Origin: Porticoccaceae bacterium
GTDB taxonomy: Bacteria > Pseudomonadota > Gammaproteobacteria > Pseudomonadales > Porticoccaceae
Reading direction: 5' to 3'
Assembly (NCBI GenBank): GCA_030590275.1
Contig: JAUUYV010000174.1
Span: forward strand, 1-5,156
DNA: 5,156 nucleotides
The notes under the pieces were generated by a model. The model made no database searches. It was not told where the DNA came from and saw nothing but the letters and a program-made list of their open reading frames with translations. The position numbers and the translations under genes are program-made. Every line of letters starts with the position of its first letter. Positions within the stretch are counted from its first letter, which is position 1. Of this stretch, positions 1 to 4,641 are shown one piece after another.

Positions 1-15
1 ATAACGTTTGAAAAA

Positions 16-34
16 ATAAGGGGACACAATACTT
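16..34 (+). repeat. Left inverted repeat of the RAYT unit
   Basis: The sequence ATAAGGGGACACAATACTT is the exact reverse complement of 719-737. It lies about 20 nt upstream of the conserved N-terminal coding region of the transposase, so it could also carry or overlap the promoter region. Confidence 0.85.
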
Positions 35-38
35 GATT

Positions 39-62
39 ATGCTACTCTCCAACTATCGCTAG
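39..62 (+). other. Seven-codon upstream reading frame before the transposase
   Basis: ATG at 39-41 opens a frame reading MLLSNYR and stopping at TAG 60-62. It sits just downstream of the left inverted repeat and overlaps the conserved N-terminal codons of the transposase in another frame. It is the only ATG between the repeat and the transposase. It could couple translation to the GTG at 73, or it may be chance; it has no Shine-Dalgarno sequence. Confidence 0.15.
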
Positions 63-72
63 ATTAGCAAGA

Positions 73-720
73 GTGATCCTGCCCGGATATCCGCATCATA
101 TCACCCAGCGGGGTAACCGGCGTCAAGATGCATTTTTCAACGATAGCGATTATGAGCACTACCTCGAGCTATTAAAGGAGTGGTGTGCCTATGAAAGTAT
201 CGAAATCTGGGCCTATTGTTTAATGACGAATCATGTACATCTCATCGTCAAGCCAAAAAAGAAATCGAACCTGAGCAAGGCGATTGGTGAAGTCCATCGT
301 CGATATACCCGAATGATCAACGTGCGAGAGAACTGGACAGGTTACCTCTGGCAAGGCCGGTTTGCCTCTTACCCAATGGATAAAAGCTGGCTATTAAAAG
401 CTGTCGCCTATGTTGAGTTAAATCCGGTGAAAGCCGGCATGGTCAAAAATGCCTGGGACTATCGCTGGAGTAGTGTGCATGCCCATCTGGCGGGCAAAGA
501 TGATCTGGGGATCATACAACCTGAGAAACTGCTCGCCTTAGCTGGTGACTGGAAAGCCTACTTAAAAGACGCTCAACTGAATACAGGTATCGAGTTTGAA
601 CAACACGAACGAACCGGGCGACCCCTGAGTAAAGAGCGTTTCATTGAAAAAGCAGAGCACCTGTTACAGCGAAGCTTGAAAAAGAAAAAGCCCGGGCCTA
701 AGAAGGGCGGCAATAGTTAA
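73..720 (+). CDS. REP-associated tyrosine transposase (RAYT, Y1_Tnp/IS200-like)
   Basis: This is a Y1 HUH single-strand transposase of the RAYT family, expected to cut and rejoin REP-like hairpin DNA. From the GTG at 73 it is 215 aa. The N-terminal block PHHITQRGNRRQ (7-18) is typical of the family. The metal-binding HUH motif is H54-V55-H56 in MTNHVHLIV. The likely catalytic tyrosine is Y113 in AYVELNPVKAG (112-122), followed by the conserved YRWSS (130-134). The lysine-rich C-terminus with TGRPLSKERF is also typical, so the gene looks full length. The frame stays open upstream to the TGA at 34-36, and codons 55-72 read I-A-R-L-A-R. That matches the usual family start (MARLxR), but the codon at 55 is ATC instead of ATG. 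I therefore give the GTG as the conservative start, although the true start may be at 55. Neither start has a clear Shine-Dalgarno sequence. Confidence 0.9.
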   Translation: MILPGYPHHITQRGNRRQDAFFNDSDYEHYLELLKEWCAYESIEIWAYCLMTNHVHLIVKPKKKSNLSKAIGEVHRRYTRMINVRENWTGYLWQGRFASYPMDKSWLLKAVAYVELNPVKAGMVKNAWDYRWSSVHAHLAGKDDLGIIQPEKLLALAGDWKAYLKDAQLNTGIEFEQHERTGRPLSKERFIEKAEHLLQRSLKKKKPGPKKGGNS

Positions 721-737
721 GTATTGTGTCCCCTTAT
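719..737 (-). repeat. Right inverted repeat of the RAYT unit
   Basis: The sequence AAGTATTGTGTCCCCTTAT is the exact reverse complement of 16-34. Its first two bases are the last two bases of the transposase TAA stop codon, so the gene and its end repeat are physically fused. Confidence 0.85.
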
Positions 738-748
738 ATTTGCCTTAT

Positions 749-767
749 CTTTTGCAGCCGCAAAAAG
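749..767. repeat. Small stem-loop beside the RAYT unit
   Basis: TTTTGC (750-755) and GCAAAA (760-765) form a perfect 6-bp stem with the four-base loop AGCC. With one bulged A the stem extends to a C-G pair at 749 and 767. No T-run follows on either strand, so it does not look like an intrinsic terminator. It lies 12 nt outside the right repeat of the RAYT unit and could be a REP-type hairpin, but no second copy is seen in this window. Confidence 0.35.
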
Positions 768-786
768 CCAGTACAAACAAAAAAGC

Positions 787-842
787 TTAAGGAGGACCCG
801 ATTAAGTCGATTAGAATTAGGCTGAGAAAAAAGGGTTCTTGA
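787..842 (+). pseudogene. Possible gene-start relic: strong SD followed by ATT and 13 codons
   Basis: TTAAGGAGG at 787-795 is a perfect anti-16S complement. Five bases later (801) a frame reads I-K-S-I-R-I-R-L-R-K-K-G-S and stops at TGA 840-842, but its first codon is ATT and there is no ATG, GTG or TTG nearby. It may be a short basic peptide read from ATT, the decayed start of a lost gene, or chance. The stretch from 741 to 984 otherwise has no convincing gene on either strand. Confidence 0.2.
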
Positions 843-862
843 TTTTCACGAAGTGAGGGGCA

Positions 863-977
863 TTAGTGATTCTAATACAACGAACTTCGGGGAAACTAGG
901 GGCCGTTTTAGCCAGCAGAAAACAATTGGACTTGATCGGAGCCTCCTTGAACCAAAACCACCCTGACGAATCACTAA
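863..977. repeat. Widely spaced 10-nt inverted repeat downstream of the DUF481 gene
   Basis: TTAGTGATTC (863-872) is the exact reverse complement of GAATCACTAA (968-977), with 95 nt between them. The right arm lies a few bases beyond the stop of the leftward DUF481 gene, so in that transcript the two arms could close a large 3' loop. The interior has no gene. It might instead be the ends of a tiny element, or chance. Confidence 0.25.
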
Positions 978-984
978 GCCGCGC

Positions 985-1893
985 TTACAACAACCACTGT
1001 AACGACAAATCATATTTAAAATCATTGCTTTTGCTATCACCCTCGGGATCCGATTCATGCTCATTAATGATCCCAAGCTTCAGACGCAAGCCACTATCTC
1101 GATCAATATCGAGTAACCAGCCCAGAGTTGATATGTTGCGAAACTCACCAACATCTTCAAGGCTAGGGTAGAAAGTGGTCTCAAACTCCAGGCTCTGGGA
1201 TCCGTTCAACTGCCAACGACCGTCCAGGCCCAGCAAACCTTCCGGCTCGAGCTTGTCATCATTGCCGCCATAGGTCTGGCTTGCCCCCACACCAAAACGG
1301 CCAGCCAGATCAAAGGTTTTACTGTCATAAAACTGGTAGCCCAAACCACCGGATAAGCTCACGCGGCTTTCCCAGTCCTCAAAATCGTCCCAGTCGTAGC
1401 GCCCTCTGGCAAAGTCAAACCAGGGGGAATCAGGAATCAACCAGTCTTCAGTGAGTTCCGCGTAAAAGTCGTTCTCCTCGGTATCACCATCGGTACTCTT
1501 TTTGTGGTGAGCGGTATGAAAATGGCGGCGCTCCTCCGGATCCTCCCGACGATAATCCAGACCCAGGTGATATTCGCTGTTATGGCTATTACCGCGAGCC
1601 CCGTTAGTGCCCGCTTCTATCCGAGTTTCCTTCTTAACCAGCGGCTCCTCTGCCATAGCCAAAAGCTCCTCCTCCACTGGGGGAGCGAGCTGAGCAACCT
1701 GCAAGATCAGGCGGCCTAAAGTGGGATGATCTAACACCACAGCGTCTTCATTTTGTTCGACAATCGTACCCGTCAACGTATCGCCATTGGCCAAAGTCAG
1801 GGTGTCAGCCAAAGCGGAAACGCTGGCAAGACAAGCTGTCAGCACCAAAAAAATACGGCATAAAAGCACCCTGTTTACCATAACAAGCACCAT
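985..1893 (-). CDS. DUF481-like outer-membrane/secreted protein
   Basis: This is a 302-aa exported protein resembling the DUF481 (YdiY-like, 'salt-induced outer membrane protein') family, which is predicted to form an outer-membrane beta-barrel of unknown function. The start at 1893 is chosen because AAGGA lies 7 nt upstream (1905-1901); an upstream ATG at 1977 would put 28 extra polar residues before the signal peptide. The signal peptide is residues 1-29, with likely cleavage at ALA|D30. An alternative is a lipobox-like LTAC (18-21). Residues 30-65 carry the family's N-terminal pattern (LANGDTLTGTIVEQ, then a short beta repeat). An acidic linker with EEELLAMAEE follows. From about residue 95 to the end come alternating aromatic and polar strands typical of a barrel. 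The protein ends LSLQWLL, without the usual terminal F or Y. It is monocistronic and reads convergently with the transposase gene. The family call is from pattern memory. Confidence 0.75.
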   Translation of the reverse strand: MVLVMVNRVLLCRIFLVLTACLASVSALADTLTLANGDTLTGTIVEQNEDAVVLDHPTLGRLILQVAQLAPPVEEELLAMAEEPLVKKETRIEAGTNGARGNSHNSEYHLGLDYRREDPEERRHFHTAHHKKSTDGDTEENDFYAELTEDWLIPDSPWFDFARGRYDWDDFEDWESRVSLSGGLGYQFYDSKTFDLAGRFGVGASQTYGGNDDKLEPEGLLGLDGRWQLNGSQSLEFETTFYPSLEDVGEFRNISTLGWLLDIDRDSGLRLKLGIINEHESDPEGDSKSNDFKYDLSLQWLL

Positions 1894-1900
1894 GTAGAAT

Positions 1901-1905
1901 TCCTT
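1901..1905 (-). promoter_or_regulatory. Ribosome binding site deciding the DUF481 gene start
   Basis: On the minus strand AAGGA (1905-1901) is followed by seven bases (1900-1894) and then ATG at 1893-1891. This spacing is optimal, and it favours the 302-aa protein over starts at 1977 or 1881. Confidence 0.65.
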
Positions 1906-2014
1906 ACTGCAAGTATCAATAATGAGAAAAATGAAGCGGAGGGGATTACGCCACAACTCAGAGCTAGACAAAGCCATCGGGAATATCTAGTCTCCGACCC
2001 ACAAATAATAAAGC

Positions 2015-2035
2015 ATCACACGCAGCGTGTGTGAT
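2015..2035. promoter_or_regulatory. Palindrome in the divergent intergenic region, possible operator
   Basis: CACACGC (2017-2023) and GCGTGTG (2025-2031) form a perfect 7-bp palindrome around a single A. Outer bases extend it to ATCACACGC and GCGTGTGTGAT with a two-base GT slip. It lies between the leftward DUF481 gene and the rightward hydrolase-SDR pair, a usual place for a dimeric regulator such as a TetR-type protein. No regulator gene is present, and no T-run suggests a terminator. The rest of this region, 1906-2130, shows no gene and no promoter I would commit to. Confidence 0.35.
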
Positions 2036-2133
2036 TATTTCAAGATCATCCGGCCTCGACTTAAGATCAAACCTGGCGTGGACTAAAGCTGCGCCGCGCC
2101 ATCACCCCGGCAGACAACAAACGATTAAATAGA

Positions 2134-2148
2134 GGGAGAACAATCATC
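2134..2148 (+). promoter_or_regulatory. RBS with an ATC codon at start distance, upstream of the hydrolase
   Basis: GGGAG (2134-2138) is followed by seven bases and then ATC at 2146-2148, which opens the reading N-K-L-E-I-I-P-S-N-Y-D in frame with the hydrolase. The first ATG (2203) has only GAGG two bases before it, which is too close. The ribosome signal therefore points to 2146, where the start codon is ATC rather than ATG. Confidence 0.45.
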
Positions 2149-2202
2149 AACAAGCTCGAAATCATTCCATCCAACTACGATTTTAGTGAAATCCACGAGG
2201 CC

Positions 2203-3345
2203 ATGCAGAAATACGTGGACAATAATTTAGTCAGCTGTCTCTCTGCGGTGATATTAAAGGGCACCGATATTGTCGATTTTAAAACCTGGGGTTACATGAA
2301 CATCGAAGCTAAAACGCCGATGATCGACGATGCGATTTTTCGCGCTTACTCCAACACCAAAATCATCACCTCGGCAGCGGCGATGATCCTCTACGAAAAC
2401 GGCGCCTTTGAACTGGATGACCCGGTAGAAAAATACATCCCACAGTTCAAGGATCTGAAGGTGCTCAAAAAAGGCTCGAAAGAACTCGATGATACCGAGG
2501 CCCTGCAAAACCCACCGACCATTCGTCAGCTGTTTACCCACACGGCCGGTTTCGCCTACGGGCTATTTTTAAACAACCCGGTCGATAAGGCCTATGTCGA
2601 TCAGCGCATGATGGGGCTGGAATCCACCCTCACCGAAATGATCGACAAACTCGCCAAACTGCCGCTGATGTATCAACCGGGCAATGAGTGGCAATACAGT
2701 ATCAGCATAGATATTCTGGCACGCCTGGTGGAGATCTGGTCGGGCAAGAGCTTCATCGATTTCCTTAAAGAAAAGATATTCGACCCCCTGGAGATGGTGG
2801 ACACCGACTTTTACGTGCCCGAGTCCAGGCACCAACGCCTCACCACTAATTACTCACCGATCGACTTACGCGACCCCATGACCCCGGGACTAAAACTTTG
2901 CCCAGACCTGATGATTGGCAGCGTTCTCGAACCCAAAAACTTTCACTCCGGTGGTGGCGGGCTGGTCACCACTATCGGCGACTACACTACTTTTATTCAA
3001 ATGATAATTAATAATGGCGAATGGAAGGGAAAGCGTATTCTTTCTTCCGAGTCTGTCGAACTCATGCATACCGACCAGTTACCGGACGGCATAAAAGTTA
3101 AGCTGCCCACCTGGGACATGCCTAACACCGTGTTTGGTTTAGGTTTTGCCATCAAAAATTCGCCGGCCAAAGATGAACCGGATACCGCTATCGGTGAATA
3201 CCACTGGGGCGGCATGGCAGGCACCCACTCATGGATCTCACCTAAAGCCAATGTGTCCGCCCTGCTATTTACCCAAAGAGCCTACGGCTTTTGGCACCCC
3301 TTTAGCCATGAGTTTAAACGGCTGGTGTATAAAATCGCGGGGTAA
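2203..3345 (+). CDS. Beta-lactamase-fold serine hydrolase (COG1680/EstB-like esterase)
   Basis: This is a class C beta-lactamase-fold serine hydrolase (Pfam Beta-lactamase, COG1680), a family that includes esterases, transesterases and DD-peptidases. Numbering from ATG 2203 (380 aa), the nucleophile motif SxxK is S50-N-T-K53 within FRAYSNTKIITS. The family block LFTHTAGF is at 110-117. The tyrosine motif is Y165-S-I in QPGNEWQYSISIDIL; the usual third residue N is replaced by I. The HWGGMAGT box at 334-341 stands for the third (KTG-like) motif. There is no signal peptide, so it is probably cytoplasmic, which favours an esterase or transesterase over a periplasmic beta-lactamase. The frame is open back to 2065, and residues translated from 2146 (NKLEIIPSNYDFSEIHEA) look like genuine family N-terminus, adding about 19 residues. 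The true start may thus be a non-ATG codon near 2146. It precedes the SDR gene by 79 nt on the same strand and is likely co-transcribed with it. Substrate unknown. Confidence 0.88.
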   Translation: MQKYVDNNLVSCLSAVILKGTDIVDFKTWGYMNIEAKTPMIDDAIFRAYSNTKIITSAAAMILYENGAFELDDPVEKYIPQFKDLKVLKKGSKELDDTEALQNPPTIRQLFTHTAGFAYGLFLNNPVDKAYVDQRMMGLESTLTEMIDKLAKLPLMYQPGNEWQYSISIDILARLVEIWSGKSFIDFLKEKIFDPLEMVDTDFYVPESRHQRLTTNYSPIDLRDPMTPGLKLCPDLMIGSVLEPKNFHSGGGGLVTTIGDYTTFIQMIINNGEWKGKRILSSESVELMHTDQLPDGIKVKLPTWDMPNTVFGLGFAIKNSPAKDEPDTAIGEYHWGGMAGTHSWISPKANVSALLFTQRAYGFWHPFSHEFKRLVYKIAG

Positions 3346-3412
3346 CCATCGATAACTCAAATCCGTAACGTAAACTAAAAACACACACCAATAATACAAA
3401 CCAATAAGAACA

Positions 3413-3417
3413 GAGGA
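3413..3417 (+). promoter_or_regulatory. Ribosome binding site of the SDR gene
   Basis: GAGGA at 3413-3417 is followed by seven bases and ATG 3425. The bases just before the start read ATCATG, a useful comparison with the ATCATC found in the matching place before the hydrolase (2143-2148). Confidence 0.7.
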
Positions 3418-3424
3418 ATACATC

Positions 3425-4198
3425 ATGGGACGAGTAGAAGGGAAAGTCGCAATCATCACCGGCGGTGGTCGTGCCGGCATGGGTAGAGCCACCGCAGTTT
3501 TACTAGCGCAGGAAGGCGCCAGCGTGGTGGTCGGAGATGTTAACGAAGCTGGAGCAAAAGAAACTGCCGAACTTATTAATGCCACAGGAGGCAATGCTGT
3601 CGCCATGTTCCACGACGTTTCCAGCGAAGCCGACTGGGATGCTGTCGTCAAACTCGCACTGGATAGCTACGGACGCCTCGATATTCTCGACAATAACGCG
3701 GCTTTGTTCATTGCCAAGCCAATGATGGAAACTACTACTGAGGAGTTTCGTCGCCAGAATGCCATCAATGTGGATGGCGTATTTTTTGGTATGAAAGCAG
3801 TGATACCCGAAATGGAAAAAACCGGCGGCGGAGCCATTGTGAACATTTCTTCCGGAGCCGGGATTGTCGGCTTTGCAGCCGCAGGAGCCTATAGCTCAAG
3901 CAAGGGCGCCGTGCGCCTGATGACCAAGTCCATGGCATTGGAATGTGCACAAAGAAAAAACAATGTACGCGTCAACTCCATCCACCCGGGCCCTATTCTT
4001 ACACCCATGCTGGAACAAGGTATGGAAGATCTCGGCGGCATCGAGCAAGTGCGCCCCCTGTTTGAAAATATGGCACCCGTTGGTTATCTGGGTGAGCCTC
4101 TTGATATTGCCAATGGCGTACTCTATCTGGCCAGCGATGATTCCAAATACGTCACCGGTGCAGAACTAGCTATTGATGGCGGGTTTATTGCGCAGTAG
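3425..4198 (+). CDS. Classical SDR-family NAD-dependent oxidoreductase
   Basis: This is a 257-aa classical short-chain dehydrogenase/reductase, a soluble enzyme that interconverts an alcohol and a ketone. The Rossmann glycine loop reads TGGGRAGMG (12-20), one residue longer than the usual TGxxxGxG. D38 after the second strand indicates NAD(H) rather than NADP(H). D64-V65 is the adenine-contact motif. The structural NNAG motif is NNAA (90-93). The catalytic tetrad is N115, S143, Y156 and K160 (AYSSSKGA). HPGP follows at about 187-190, and the C-terminus YVTGAELAIDGG is typical. Length and all catalytic residues are intact, so it should be active. Start ATG 3425 has a good ribosome binding site. 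It lies downstream of the serine hydrolase, and a route of ester hydrolysis then alcohol oxidation is plausible, but the substrate is unknown. The coding sequence ends with TAG at 4196-4198, right at a change to AT-rich DNA. Confidence 0.95.
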   Translation: MGRVEGKVAIITGGGRAGMGRATAVLLAQEGASVVVGDVNEAGAKETAELINATGGNAVAMFHDVSSEADWDAVVKLALDSYGRLDILDNNAALFIAKPMMETTTEEFRRQNAINVDGVFFGMKAVIPEMEKTGGGAIVNISSGAGIVGFAAAGAYSSSKGAVRLMTKSMALECAQRKNNVRVNSIHPGPILTPMLEQGMEDLGGIEQVRPLFENMAPVGYLGEPLDIANGVLYLASDDSKYVTGAELAIDGGFIAQ

Positions 4199-4421
4199 TT
4201 GGCGAAGTATCGTTGAAAAACAGAGGTTTTCAAGTAAACCAATACTATTTTTACTATTAACAGTAATTACATTTACCGCTCAAACAAATGAATGTGGACG
4301 ATGGGATTACGGTAGTTTAAGTTTTACCGCTGAATCTGTTATAAAAAATGAGACCCGGACAGATGTCCATACATTTGTAATGTGGCGATTAAAAAAGCAC
4401 TCAAGCCAAAAAGCCATATAA
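4176..4421 (+). CDS. Small cassette-type ORF with signal-like segment, function unknown
   Basis: I do not recognise this protein. The frame reads from ATG 4176 (inside the SDR end) to TAA 4419-4421. TTG 4188 is another possible start; beyond the SDR gene there is no ATG, GTG or TTG before the hydrophobic segment. An ATC at 4209 (reading IVEKQRFSSK) would give the most natural small exported protein: a basic n-region, the hydrophobic stretch PILFLLLTVITFTA, then a polar region with NECGRWDYGSLSF and a basic end (MWRLKKHSSQKAI). It is AT-rich, unlike the SDR gene. Its stop codon lies inside the left box of the attC-like site, the usual arrangement of an integron gene cassette. It could be a secreted or membrane peptide that has lost its normal start, or a decayed cassette gene. 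Confidence 0.4.
   Translation: MAGLLRSSWRSIVEKQRFSSKPILFLLLTVITFTAQTNECGRWDYGSLSFTAESVIKNETRTDVHTFVMWRLKKHSSQKAI
4213..4233. repeat. Stem-loop just after the SDR gene, near the presumed cassette border
   Basis: TTGAAAA (4213-4219) and TTTTCAA (4227-4233) form a perfect 7-bp stem with a 7-nt loop, 14 nt after the SDR stop. It is A/T-rich with no following T-run, so it is a poor terminator candidate. A GTT (4212-4214) at its left edge is one possible 5' border of the cassette. Confidence 0.35.
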
Positions 4422-4479
4422 CAAGTACGTGGTGCGGGACAAAATACTGCAGATTTCACCCCACACTTAGGCGTTAGAA
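4416..4479 (+). other. attC: Integron attC-like recombination site
   Basis: This imperfect palindrome has the parts of an attC site in order. The left simple-site box is ATATAAC (4416-4422), followed by AAG. The left inner box is TACGTGGTG (4426-4434) and the right inner box is CACACTTA (4462-4469 region). Then comes GGC and the right box GTTAGAA (4473-4479), against the consensus GTTRRRY. On folding, TAAC pairs with GTTA, AAG and GGC stay as the unpaired central spacer, TA-GTG-TG pairs with CA-CAC-TA, and one G (4431 or 4432) is extrahelical. AAAT (4442-4445) can pair with ATTT (4453-4456) under a short CTG/CAG tip. Total length is about 64 nt, normal for attC. The upstream ORF stops inside the left box, as in many cassettes. 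The last consensus base is off in the right box and one base is off in the left box. No integrase or second attC is visible. Confidence 0.6.
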
Positions 4480-4536
4480 CCTCAAGTTACCCATAAAAAG
4501 CAGGCACCTTATTACCACTTAACGAGGTCACTTATA

Positions 4537-4641
4537 ATGAGCAATAAGCACAAAAACAAGCACTACCACTACACAGAGAAATTTCGTCGAGAAGCAGTCA
4601 AGAGGGTGGAAGACTACCACCTGAAATACAATGCGAGCTAA
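4537..4641 (+). pseudogene. IS3-family transposase OrfA remnant (N-terminal fragment)
   Basis: ATG 4537, with GAGG nine bases upstream (4524-4527), opens a 34-codon frame ending at TAA 4639-4641. Residues 11-25 read HYTEKFRREAVKRVE, which is the first helix of the HTH_Tnp_1 domain of IS3/IS911-type OrfA proteins ('rYs.eFkreAV.lv'). A full OrfA is around 90-100 aa, so only the beginning survives, and no OrfB or continuation is seen downstream in any frame. It is best read as a truncated insertion-sequence relic next to the attC-like site. Confidence 0.6.

Larger units (their letters stand above)
16..737 (+). mobile_element. RAYT transposase unit bounded by 19-nt inverted repeats
   Basis: A single transposase gene is enclosed by two perfect 19-nt inverted repeats, at 16-34 and 719-737. 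With one mismatch allowed, the match extends to 23 nt (12-34 against 719-741). The right repeat overlaps the transposase stop codon, so the unit is very compact at about 722 bp. RAYT (REP-associated tyrosine transposase) genes are known to lie between inverted REP-type palindromes that their HUH enzyme recognises, and this layout fits. I see no duplicated target site, as expected for Y1 enzymes. Whether the unit still moves is unknown. The repeats may be its substrate or members of a dispersed repeat family. Confidence 0.7.

Noticed and set aside
866..1171. Open frames on the plus strand and a second minus-strand frame (846-1076) over the end of the DUF481 gene
   Set aside because: They overlap a well-supported gene, have no family motifs, and show low-complexity serine/leucine runs typical of shadow frames.
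1504..1719. Plus-strand open frame inside the DUF481 gene
   Set aside because: It is antisense to a supported coding region, with no ribosome site and no recognisable domain.
2254..2835. Two minus-strand open frames opposite the serine hydrolase
   Set aside because: They lie entirely within the hydrolase gene; composition and lack of motifs fit codon-bias shadows.
3265..3651. Minus-strand frame spanning the hydrolase-SDR junction
   Set aside because: It is alanine/serine/threonine/proline-rich shadow sequence antisense to the well-supported SDR start and its ribosome site.
3945..4169. Plus-strand frame inside the SDR gene
   Set aside because: It is an out-of-frame shadow of the SDR coding sequence with no independent start signal.
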